Shown here: piece by piece, positions 1 to 5,031 of the stretch
Layout of the letters: each line of letters starts with the position of its first letter
How positions within the stretch are numbered: position 1 is the first letter of the stretch
Assembly (NCBI GenBank): GCA_002694345.1
Contig: NZLV01000179.1
Location: 1-7,663 of the forward strand
Direction: 5' to 3'
Source: Maricaulis sp.
GTDB lineage: Bacteria > Pseudomonadota > Alphaproteobacteria > Caulobacterales > Maricaulaceae
DNA: 7,663 bases
The notes under the pieces: model-generated
Told to the model about the DNA's origin: nothing
The model's database searches: none
The model's input: only the letters and a program-made list of their open reading frames with translations
Position numbers and translations under genes: made by a program

Positions 1-598
1 CTTCCAGCAGGAGCAGGGGCTCATCCTCCAGCATGGACGGATCGAGCGTCTTGCGGCCGGCCAAGCGATGGTCCGGCGTACAGGCAAACAGGAATTCATC
101 GGACCAGATCGACTGCGTCTCGATCAGCGGGCTCTCATAGGGCAGGGCCACAAGGGCAGCGTCGAGGCGGCGTTCACGCAGGCCGTCGAACAGGCGTTCG
201 GTCAGATCCTCGCGCAGGAAGACTTCCAGTCGCGGATGCTTGGCGCGCAGGGCGGGCAGGACCTTGGGCAGGAGGAAAGGCGCGATGGTCGGGATCACGC
301 CGAGCCGGAAGGGGCCGCTCAGCGGCTCACCGGCAGCCTGGGCGGCAATGACCAGATCCTCGGCCTCGGCCATGACGCGTTTGGCGCGTTCCAGGACCGC
401 TTCCCCGGCATGGGTGAGAACGGCGCCGCGGGCACCCCGCTCGACCAGTACCGTGCCGAGCGTCATCTCGAGTTCCTTGATGGCGGCGCTGAGCGTGGGC
501 TGGGTCACGAAGACGGCCTCGGCCGCCCGCGAAAAACTGCCGTGTTCGGCCAGCGCGATCAGGAACTGCAATTGGCGGAGAGTGGGGAGTTGCGACAT
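1..598 (-). CDS. oxyR: OxyR-like LysR-family peroxide-responsive regulator, C-terminus cut by window edge
   Basis: Translating the minus strand from the ATG at 598–596 gives 199 uninterrupted residues starting MSQLPTLRQLQFLIALAEHG. Residues about 7–65 form the LysR winged helix-turn-helix (GSFSRAAE then VTQPTLSAAIKELE at about 20–44). The following region (PFRLGVIPTIAPFLLP) starts the effector domain. The last visible residues, LLLLE, match the segment that in OxyR proteins directly precedes the DGHCLR peroxide-sensing cysteine, so that cysteine should lie just outside the window and cannot be confirmed. Divergence from ahpC and ahpD supports OxyR over other LysR proteins. No Shine-Dalgarno sequence precedes the ATG, and the likely -10 box is only 10 bases upstream, so the mRNA leader is probably a few bases or absent. 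Family membership is certain; the OxyR identity is inferred from similarity and context. Confidence 0.88.
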   Translation of the reverse strand, partial: MSQLPTLRQLQFLIALAEHGSFSRAAEAVFVTQPTLSAAIKELEMTLGTVLVERGARGAVLTHAGEAVLERAKRVMAEAEDLVIAAQAAGEPLSGPFRLGVIPTIAPFLLPKVLPALRAKHPRLEVFLREDLTERLFDGLRERRLDAALVALPYESPLIETQSIWSDEFLFACTPDHRLAGRKTLDPSMLEDEPLLLLE

Positions 599-601
599 AG
601 T

Positions 602-622
602 GCCATAGATAATAGCTATGGC
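602..622. promoter_or_regulatory. OxyR-like operator, perfect 7-bp inverted repeat
   Basis: GCCATAG, seven bases (ATAATAG), then CTATGGC form a perfect inverted repeat. Its core is ATAG-N7-CTAT, and the spacer also has the T and A expected from the OxyR half-site consensus ATAGnTnnnAnCTAT. The second half-site of the full four-element OxyR motif (627–641) is not recognisable, so only one dimer site is clear. It sits 4 bp from the oxyR start and ends 2 bp before the likely ahpC -35 box. Confidence 0.7.
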
Positions 623-636
623 TTTGCAAAAAACAA
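609..636 (-). promoter_or_regulatory. Probable oxyR promoter, inside the OxyR-like palindrome
   Basis: Read on the minus strand, TTGTTT (636–631), a 16-base spacer and TATTAT (614–609) make a reasonable sigma-70-type promoter. The -10 box lies in the central part of the palindrome at 602–622, so a regulator bound there would block oxyR. This matches the known autorepression of OxyR. Transcription would start about 3–4 bases before the oxyR ATG. Confidence 0.45.
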
Positions 637-653
637 TCCATTAGATTTATTTT
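624..653 (+). promoter_or_regulatory. Probable ahpC promoter
   Basis: TTGCAA at 624–629 and TATTTT at 648–653 are separated by 18 bases in the only AT-rich stretch of the divergent region. The OxyR-like palindrome lies immediately upstream of the -35 box, the usual place for a LysR-type activator to contact RNA polymerase. The elements are weak matches, as expected for an activator-dependent promoter, and the assignment is inferred from position. Confidence 0.4.
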
Positions 654-728
654 GTGCGGCGCGTCATAGCAGGCGCATCATAACAGGCCGGCCCGAGCCG
701 GCTGCTGACTGACAACATGGAGAGATCA

Positions 729-1280
729 ATGCTGGGTATTGGCGACAAGCTTCCCGAATTCGAAGTCACGGGTGTGAAGCCGGGCTTCAACGCGCACGAA
801 GAAAACGGCGAAAGCGCCTTCGAAACGCTGACGAATGAAAGCTTCCCGGGCAAGTGGAAGGTCATCGTCTTCTACCCGAAGGATTTCACCTTCGTCTGCC
901 CGACCGAGATCGTGGCTTTCGACAAGCTGGCTGGTGAATTCGAAGACCGTGACGCCATCGTGCTGACCGGCTCCACCGACAATGAATTCTGCAAGCTGGC
1001 CTGGCGCCGTGAGCATCCGGACCTGGACAAGCTGGGCCACTGGCAGTTCGCCGACACGACCGGTTCCCTGGTCGACAGCCTGGGCGTCCGCTCCCCGGCC
1101 GGCGTGGCCTATCGCTACACCTACATCGTCGATGATGAAGGCACGATCCAGCACGTCTACGCGACCAACCTGAATGTCGGCCGCAACCCGGAAGACACGC
1201 TGCGTGTCCTCGACGCCCTGCAGACGGATGAGCTGTGCCCGTGCAACCGCGCTGTTGGCGGTGACACCCTGGCGGCTTAA
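729..1280 (+). CDS. ahpC: Alkyl hydroperoxide reductase subunit C (2-Cys peroxiredoxin)
   Basis: The 183-residue product reduces hydrogen peroxide, organic peroxides and peroxynitrite in the cytoplasm. The peroxidatic cysteine is C57 in FTFVCPTE, preceded by FYPKD; the resolving cysteines are in the C-terminal ELCPCNRAVGG (C170 and C172). This CxC-containing tail resembles the mycobacterial-type AhpC that is recycled by AhpD rather than AhpF, and ahpD follows directly. A fourth cysteine, C88 (NEFCKLAWRR), is not one of the standard catalytic residues as far as I know. I chose ATG 729 because GGAGAG (719–724) precedes it at ribosome-binding distance; the in-frame ATG at 717 would overlap that site and has none of its own. 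The gene is divergent from oxyR, with a likely OxyR site between them. Confidence 0.96.
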   Translation: MLGIGDKLPEFEVTGVKPGFNAHEENGESAFETLTNESFPGKWKVIVFYPKDFTFVCPTEIVAFDKLAGEFEDRDAIVLTGSTDNEFCKLAWRREHPDLDKLGHWQFADTTGSLVDSLGVRSPAGVAYRYTYIVDDEGTIQHVYATNLNVGRNPEDTLRVLDALQTDELCPCNRAVGGDTLAA

Positions 1281-1307
1281 GCCGTCAAACGAGACCTGGC
1301 TGACCGC

Positions 1308-1375
1308 CCGCCCTCCGTTTGGGCGGCCAGTGACCCCGGAGCCGGCCCTTGTGTGACCCACATGGCTCCGGGGTC
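1308..1375 (+). terminator. Two stem-loops between ahpC and ahpD, possible partial terminator or mRNA stabiliser
   Basis: The first stem is CCGCCC (1308–1313) with GGGCGG (1321–1326), loop 7. The second is a perfect 12-bp stem, GACCCCGGAGCC (1332–1343) with GGCTCCGGGGTC (1364–1375); its 20-base loop can pair further (TGTG with CACA). The sequence after it is CCTTACTTCC, with no true uridine run, so this is not a canonical intrinsic terminator. It could partly terminate, or protect the 3' end of ahpC mRNA, allowing much more AhpC than AhpD. Confidence 0.6.
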
Positions 1376-1435
1376 CCTTACTTCCCCTGACATGTGTGAC
1401 TGTGACCCGGTCGTATTTCCTTGAAGGAGACGGCA

Positions 1436-1957
1436 ATGAGCCTTGATGCGCTTAAGAATGACCTTCCCGACTATGCCAAGGACCTGAAACTCAACCTGTC
1501 CTCCCTGGCCCGTGAAACCGAACTCGACGACCAGAAGAAGTGGGGGACTTTCCTCGCTGCTGCCCACGCGGTGGGAGAGCCCAAGACTCTGGCCGCGCTT
1601 AAGGCGGAAGCCGAAGCCGTTCTGACGCCGGAAGCCGCCAACGCGGCCAAGGCAGCCTCGGCGATCATGGGCATGAACAATGTCTATTATCGCTTCCTGC
1701 ACCTGTCGAAGAACAAGGAATACGGGACGCTTCCGGCCAAGCTGCGCATGAATGTTCTGGCCAATCCGGGTGTCGACAAGGCGGACTTCGAGCTCTGGTC
1801 CCTGGCTGTCTCGGCGATCAATGGCTGTGGCCTGTGCATCGACAGCCACGAAGCCGAGCTGCGCAAGCACGGCCTGACCACGGCGCAGATCCAGACCGCC
1901 GTGCGGATCGCGGCCACGGTGAATGCCGTTGCCCACGTGGTCCTCGCGGAAAGCTGA
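1436..1957 (+). CDS. ahpD: Alkyl hydroperoxide reductase AhpD (CxxC thiol oxidoreductase)
   Basis: The 173-residue, all-helical product belongs to the AhpD/carboxymuconolactone decarboxylase-like family and restores oxidised AhpC with electrons from lipoylated proteins. The active site is visible as NGCGLCIDSHE: C131-x-x-C134 and H138, with E119 upstream (FELWSLAVSAI). These match the proton-relay glutamate, cysteine pair and histidine of mycobacterial AhpD (177 residues), and the length agrees. The start is ATG 1436, preceded by AAGGAG (1424–1429) six bases away; the in-frame TTG at 1421 would overlap that site and is rejected. The 155-bp gap after ahpC holds strong stem-loops, so the pair may be one operon with reduced read-through. 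No ahpF is present in the window. Confidence 0.95.
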   Translation: MSLDALKNDLPDYAKDLKLNLSSLARETELDDQKKWGTFLAAAHAVGEPKTLAALKAEAEAVLTPEAANAAKAASAIMGMNNVYYRFLHLSKNKEYGTLPAKLRMNVLANPGVDKADFELWSLAVSAINGCGLCIDSHEAELRKHGLTTAQIQTAVRIAATVNAVAHVVLAES

Positions 1958-1983
1958 TTTTAACACTTTCCCAAAAATTCAGG

Positions 1984-2020
1984 CCCGTTGAAGACATCCC
2001 CTCAATCGTCTGAAAACGGG
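1984..2020. repeat. Interrupted stem-loop downstream of ahpD
   Basis: CCCGTT (1984–1989) pairs with AACGGG (2015–2020), and inside it AGAC (1992–1995) pairs with GTCT (2008–2011), leaving a 12-base loop. On the plus strand it is followed by TAAAAA rather than a uridine run. It may be a 3' end structure of the ahpD transcript, but the evidence is only the pairing. Confidence 0.35.
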
Positions 2021-2025
2021 TAAAA

Positions 2026-2061
2026 ATACGGGCGCGCAACGGCTAGATTGCGCGCCCGTAT
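2026..2061 (-). terminator. Perfect 14-bp stem-loop, U-tract only on the minus strand
   Basis: ATACGGGCGCGCAA (2026–2039), an 8-base loop and TTGCGCGCCCGTAT (2048–2061) form a perfect, very GC-rich hairpin. Read on the minus strand it is followed by TTTT, giving five T in a row with the last base of the arm, the form of an intrinsic terminator. Read on the plus strand it is followed by AAATT, so it is poor as an ahpD terminator. No leftward gene lies to its right within this window; it could stop antisense transcription into ahpD. Its right arm also supplies the likely -35 box of the next gene. Confidence 0.55.
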
Positions 2062-2075
2062 AAATTCCGTATAAT
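2048..2075 (+). promoter_or_regulatory. Promoter with consensus TATAAT, predicted to make a leaderless mRNA
   Basis: TATAAT at 2070–2075 is a perfect -10 box; TTGCGC at 2048–2053, 16 bases upstream, is a partial -35 box and lies in the right arm of the preceding hairpin. Only six bases (GAGCGT) separate the -10 box from the ATG at 2082, so the expected start site coincides with the start codon. No Shine-Dalgarno sequence precedes the ATG, consistent with leaderless translation. Confidence 0.65.
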
Positions 2076-2105
2076 GAGCGTATGTCGATGATAGATCATA
2101 CGCTC
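2076..2105. repeat. 9-bp inverted repeat over the start codon, part of a CGTAT motif cluster
   Basis: GAGCGTATG (2076–2084) and CATACGCTC (2097–2105) are perfect inverted repeats with a 12-base spacer, and the left arm contains the ATG at 2082. CGTAT also occurs at 2057 and 2068, so three direct copies are spaced exactly 11 bp apart (2057, 2068, 2079). ATACG, its complement, occurs at 2026 and 2098. The arrangement looks like an operator on one face of the helix, or an RNA hairpin over the start codon. Confidence 0.55.
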
Positions 2106-2384
2106 GATCCGCTGCCCAAGCGCACCACGCGCACCGACGAAGGTGAGCATGGCGGACGGATGTGGTTCTCCAAGGAGACGGTCTTCCAGGCCTCTCACTA
2201 TGCCGACGTGCCCTGGATCCGGGTTCTGGCTCCGGCCGTCCTGTCGCTTTCCCTCGTCCTGGCAGGCCTCCTGACGGGCCCCGGTTCGCTCAGCGGTCTG
2301 GCACTGCTGGTTGGCTTCATTGGCTGTGTCCTCAGCCTTCCGGCCACCCTGCTCAAGATGCTGGCCCATCCGAAAGCGGCGTGA
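2082..2384 (+). CDS. Small two-helix membrane protein of unknown function
   Basis: The 100-residue product has a polar N-terminus of about 42 residues (MSMIDHTLDPLPKRTTRTDE and on). Two hydrophobic segments follow, at about 45–67 (WIRVLAPAVLSLSLVLAGLL) and 69–92 (LSGLALLVGFIGCVLSLPAT), and a short tail KMLAHPKAA. A hairpin in the inner membrane with both ends cytoplasmic is likely. I do not recognise the family. Codon use is GC-rich at third positions as in the neighbours, and a consensus -10 box sits at leaderless distance from the ATG, both supporting a real gene. A second in-frame ATG lies at 2088. The gene appears to be transcribed alone: the symporter downstream has its own promoter-like sequence. 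Confidence 0.75.
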   Translation: MSMIDHTLDPLPKRTTRTDEGEHGGRMWFSKETVFQASHYADVPWIRVLAPAVLSLSLVLAGLLTGPGSLSGLALLVGFIGCVLSLPATLLKMLAHPKAA

Positions 2385-2422
2385 CCACACCGCACGCCCG
2401 GTGATTTGAAACACCCCGCAGA

Positions 2423-2460
2423 TTGACCCTTAGGCGACACACTCTAGTGTGCGTTCACAC
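2423..2460 (+). promoter_or_regulatory. Probable promoter and operator of the symporter gene
   Basis: TTGACC (2423–2428) and TAGTGT (2445–2450), with a 16-base spacer, resemble a sigma-70-type promoter. An inverted repeat CACACT-CT-AGTGTG (2438–2451) covers the -10 box, and a further CACAC at 2456–2460 can pair with the same GTGTG. This suggests binding by a repressor or two adjacent dimers that block transcription. The match is by eye and the regulator is unknown. Confidence 0.4.
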
Positions 2461-2500
2461 GGTTGCGCGTCCTGTCTGACGCCTTCGAGGGGAGAGTTTC

Positions 2501-3781
2501 ATGGGCTGGTGGTTCAAGATCAAACTGTGGCAGCGGGTGCTGGTTGCGCTGGTGCTGGGTGTCGGCTTCGGCTTTGCCGCTTCGGCAGTGATGGGGCAGG
2601 ACGCCGCGACCCAGTGGATCGACACCTATGTCCGCCCGGTCGGTCTGATGTTCATCAACCTGATCCGGATGCTGATCGTGCCCCTGATCTTCACCACGCT
2701 GGTTTCCGGTGTGATCGCCATGGGCAAGCCCTCCAAGCTGGGCTCTCTGGGCGTGAAGACGATCATTCTCTATCTCACCACGACTTTCTTCGCGAATGTG
2801 ATTGGCCTGGTCTTCGGCACGATCCTGCGCCCGGGCGCCGGGGCTGGCGACCTCATGGCAGGCGTCGAGGCCGTGCCGGTGAGCACGGATCCGCCTTCGG
2901 TGACCGAGCGTCTGCTCGAGATCATTCCGACCAATCCGATTGCCGCGCTTGCCGATGGTGACGTGCTCGCCATCATCTTCTTCTCGCTCTTCCTGGGCGT
3001 GGCCATCCTGTCGACTGGCGCGGCCGGCAAGCCCCTGGGTGAACTGTTCAACTCGGCGTCCGAAGTGGTTCTGAAGATCACCCACTATGTGATGGAAGTG
3101 GCGCCGTTCGGCGTGTTCGCCCTGGTGTCCTACACGGCCGCCAGCCAGGGGCTGGAAGCGCTGCAGGCCATCCTGACGCTGATCGTTGCGGTCTATCTGG
3201 GCCTGGTGGCCCATGCCGTCATCACCTATGGCATCCTGATCCGCTTTGTCCTGAACCTGCCCTTGGTCCGCTTCTTCCGTGGCATGACCGATCCGATCGC
3301 GGTGGCCTACTCCACGGCGTCATCCTCCGCCACCCTGCCTGTGACGATCGCCGCAGCTTCCGACAACCTCGGAATCAAGAAGTCGGTGGCCGGTTCGGTC
3401 CTGCCATTGGGTGCGACCATCAATATGGATGGCACCGCGCTCTATCTGGGTATTCTGGCGCTCTTCACGGCGCAGGCCTTCGGCTATGATCTGACCTTCA
3501 TGAACTACGTGATGATCGCCTTCACGGCGGCCATTGTGTCGATCGGTGCAGCGGGCATTCCGTCTGCCTCGCTCTTCCTGCTGGCGATCGTGCTGGAAAC
3601 TTTCGGTGTCACGCCCGAACACACCGCCATCATTGTCGGCTTCATCCTGCCGGTGGACCGGATCATGGATATGGCCCGCACGGCCGTGAACGTGACCGGC
3701 GATGCCGCTGTCGCCACGGCAGTGGCCAAGTGGGAAGGCGAGCTGGATGAAGAACGCTTCCGCGATCCGGCTGTGATCTGA
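2501..3781 (+). CDS. Dicarboxylate/amino acid:cation symporter (DAACS family, GltP/DctA type)
   Basis: The 426-residue inner-membrane transporter takes up acidic amino acids or C4-dicarboxylates with Na+ or H+. The family signatures are in order: the serine-rich first hairpin (SSSATLP, S274–P280), NMDGT in helix 7 (N308–T312), the second hairpin GIPSASLFLLAIVLE, and helix 8 DMARTAVNVTGD. In helix 8, D390, R393, N397 and D401 align with the substrate- and cation-binding D394, R397, N401 and D405 of archaeal GltPh. The arginine favours a substrate with a side-chain carboxylate (glutamate, aspartate or dicarboxylate) over neutral amino acids; the exact substrate cannot be read. The length is typical. 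ATG 2501 follows GAGGGGAGAG (2487–2496). The next gene starts 16 bp after the stop and may be co-transcribed. Confidence 0.94.
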   Translation: MGWWFKIKLWQRVLVALVLGVGFGFAASAVMGQDAATQWIDTYVRPVGLMFINLIRMLIVPLIFTTLVSGVIAMGKPSKLGSLGVKTIILYLTTTFFANVIGLVFGTILRPGAGAGDLMAGVEAVPVSTDPPSVTERLLEIIPTNPIAALADGDVLAIIFFSLFLGVAILSTGAAGKPLGELFNSASEVVLKITHYVMEVAPFGVFALVSYTAASQGLEALQAILTLIVAVYLGLVAHAVITYGILIRFVLNLPLVRFFRGMTDPIAVAYSTASSSATLPVTIAAASDNLGIKKSVAGSVLPLGATINMDGTALYLGILALFTAQAFGYDLTFMNYVMIAFTAAIVSIGAAGIPSASLFLLAIVLETFGVTPEHTAIIVGFILPVDRIMDMARTAVNVTGDAAVATAVAKWEGELDEERFRDPAVI

Positions 3782-3797
3782 CCCAGGGGATGGCGGG

Positions 3798-4421
3798 ATG
3801 AAGCTGCACTACCGGTCGATCGAGCTTCTCGTTGCGGCCTGTGTGGTCGTCATCTCGCTGGCGTCCCTCTTCGTGGCGCTCTACCAGGGCCGGGTCATGC
3901 AGCGGACGATGGAAGCGTCCGTCATGCCTCTGATCCAGATCGGGCATGGCAATTTCGACGCCGAAGACGATGCCTGGCAGATCAAGATCGAGGTAACGAA
4001 TACCGGTCTGGGTCCTGCGCAGGTCCACTATCTGGCCATGCGGTGGCAGGGCGAGCTGATCACCGATACGTCCGACTTCATGGCGGCCTGCTGCGTGCCG
4101 GACAGTGTGCCCGAGGCCGAGCGGCTCGACTACATGTACAGCCTGTTCCGTGAAGGCGAGATGGCGCTGATCTTCGACGACGTCCAGATGCGCTTCTTGG
4201 CACCCCAGGAGACCGTCGACTTCATTTCCTTCGACCAGCCCGACGCCGAGACCCGTCCGCGGGGCCATGCGGTTTGGCGCGCCGTCGACCGGGCTCGCCA
4301 CGATATCAGTTATGAAGTCTGTTATTGCTCGGTGTTTGACCAGTGCTGGATGTCGACCTTCCCGCGGCAATCGCGCGAACCGGTCCGTCAGTGTGTCCCG
4401 CCGAGCCCGGAGGCGGGCTAG
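3798..4421 (+). CDS. Membrane-anchored cysteine-rich protein of unknown function
   Basis: The 207-residue product has one hydrophobic helix at about 9–29 followed by QGRVMQRTMEASVMP. A soluble domain then contains TNTGLGPAQVHYL (67–79), a pattern common in beta-sandwich domains of membrane-anchored hypothetical proteins. Seven cysteines are present: C15 in the helix, C98–C99, C175, C177, C183 and C199. The SYEVCYCSVFDQCW segment (171–184) looks like a conserved family signature, but I do not know a function for it. AGGGGA at 3785–3790 is an acceptable ribosome-binding site for ATG 3798. The 16-bp gap after the symporter suggests one transcript, though this does not show a joint function. A signal-anchor orientation is likely but its direction is not clear, since basic residues lie on both sides of the helix. 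Confidence 0.82.
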   Translation: MKLHYRSIELLVAACVVVISLASLFVALYQGRVMQRTMEASVMPLIQIGHGNFDAEDDAWQIKIEVTNTGLGPAQVHYLAMRWQGELITDTSDFMAACCVPDSVPEAERLDYMYSLFREGEMALIFDDVQMRFLAPQETVDFISFDQPDAETRPRGHAVWRAVDRARHDISYEVCYCSVFDQCWMSTFPRQSREPVRQCVPPSPEAG

Positions 4422-4470
4422 TCCGGCTCACCCTCAGGGCTTCAGTCCCGGTGATCCGGTTTCCACCGGG
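4404..4470 (+). terminator. Two short stem-loops at the end of the cysteine-rich protein gene
   Basis: AGCCCG (4404–4409) pairs with CGGGCT (4414–4419) over a 4-base loop, overlapping the stop codon. CCCGGTG (4447–4453) pairs with CACCGGG (4464–4470) over a 10-base loop. Neither has a uridine run directly behind it (the second is followed by CGGCGTATCCCTTCTT), so termination would be weak. They may mark the end of the symporter transcript. Confidence 0.3.
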
Positions 4471-4511
4471 CGGCGTATCCCTTCTTGTCCCTGGAAGTGG
4501 AGGAGGCGCTG

Positions 4512-4832
4512 TTGCCCCCAACCCTGCGCCTGTTTCTCCTGCTTCTTGCCCTGGTCCTGGCGGCATTGATTGCCCTCGCCGTCGGGACCGGGGATTTTTC
4601 GGCGGCCGGAGCCTGGCTGGTGCGGAATCCCTGGGGCCAGGTCACCCTGTTTGATCTCTATCTCGGATTTGTCCTGTCAGCGGTCGTGATCGCCATGTTC
4701 GAGCGCGGATGGGTGACCCGATTGTTTTGGATCCTGCCTATCTTTGCGTTGGGTAATGTCTGGACCGTGGCCTGGTTCATCCTGCGCGGTCCGGTTCATT
4801 GGACGCGCCTCGTCCGGGTTGAAAATGGGTGA
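4512..4832 (+). CDS. Small three-helix membrane protein of unknown function, TTG start
   Basis: From TTG 4512 the product is 106 residues. It has a signal-like first helix (about 4–24, RLFLLLLALVLAALIALAVG), a second at about 49–66 (LYLGFVLSAVVIAMFE) and a third at about 72–92 (LFWILPIFALGNVWTVAWFI). The NPWGQVTLFDLYLGF stretch between helices one and two, and the GN in helix three, resemble small membrane proteins of the DUF1475 kind; that resemblance is from memory and uncertain. I chose TTG 4512 because GGAGGAGG (4499–4506) lies five bases upstream. The earlier in-frame TTG at 4485 and GTG at 4497 lack such a site or overlap it. No ATG start is available until inside the second helix. High third-position GC supports coding. 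Confidence 0.7.
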   Translation: MPPTLRLFLLLLALVLAALIALAVGTGDFSAAGAWLVRNPWGQVTLFDLYLGFVLSAVVIAMFERGWVTRLFWILPIFALGNVWTVAWFILRGPVHWTRLVRVENG

Positions 4833-4873
4833 AATGTCCCCATTTGCACACTGGTGCGGAATTGAGACCAATT
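4823..4873 (+). terminator. Weak stem-loops at the end of the three-helix protein gene
   Basis: AAATGGG (4823–4829) pairs with CCCATTT (4839–4845), overlapping the TGA stop. A second small stem AATTG (4860–4864) with CAATT (4869–4873) runs into TTTT (4872–4875). The second has a uridine tract but only five base pairs. Together they may end the transcript; this is inferred from pairing alone. Confidence 0.3.
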
Positions 4874-4893
4874 TTAGCCACATTTGTCCCGTG

Positions 4894-4981
4894 TTAACGA
4901 TCCGGCGATTTGCCGGAGGGCCAGTAGGGCTTCGTTAAGGGACTCCGCGCTGAATCATCACACGGCGGAACGCTGAGTCCC
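4894..4981. promoter_or_regulatory. Cluster of three GANTC methylation motifs with an inverted repeat
   Basis: In the 199-bp gap 4833–5031, GACTC (4941–4945), GAATC (4952–4956) and GAGTC (4975–4979) fall within 39 bp. The outer two are parts of a 7-bp inverted repeat, GGGACTC (4939–4945) and GAGTCCC (4975–4981). TTAA occurs at 4894 and 4935, and TCCGGC (4901–4906) pairs with GCCGGA (4912–4917). In alphaproteobacteria GANTC is methylated by CcrM and read by GcrA, so this may be a cell-cycle-controlled promoter of the gene at 5032. No clear -35/-10 pair was found. Confidence 0.45.
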
Positions 4982-5031
4982 GCTGGCGCAATGACCGGAA
5001 ACCGGCGTGCGTTCTTGGAGAGGAAACCGTC

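Noticed and set aside
68..712. Plus-strand open frame of 214 codons over the left edge
   Set aside because: The minus strand there encodes a continuous LysR/OxyR protein with clear motifs, so this is its shadow.
717..728. Earlier in-frame ATG for ahpC
   Set aside because: The GGAGAG ribosome-binding site lies inside this stretch and serves ATG 729; the later start matches the usual AhpC N-terminus.
726..1436. Long minus-strand open frame opposite ahpC
   Set aside because: It mirrors the conserved ahpC frame in GC-rich DNA, encodes no recognisable domain and has no ribosome-binding site of its own.
2062..2066. The 2026–2061 hairpin as a normal ahpD terminator
   Set aside because: The plus-strand sequence after the stem is AAATT, not a uridine run; only the minus strand has the terminator form.
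2444..3214. Minus-strand open frame of 256 codons opposite the symporter
   Set aside because: Its His/Arg/Gln/Asp-rich translation is typical of an antisense shadow, and the plus strand encodes a clear transporter.
3790..3801. Three-codon frame ATG GCG GGA TGA overlapping the start of the cysteine-rich protein gene
   Set aside because: Its ATG has no spaced ribosome-binding site and so short a frame is expected by chance; it overlaps the AGGGGA used by the real gene.
4894..4938. CtrA binding site from two TTAA motifs
   Set aside because: The CtrA consensus needs TTAA-N7-TTAA; here the two lie about 40 bases apart.
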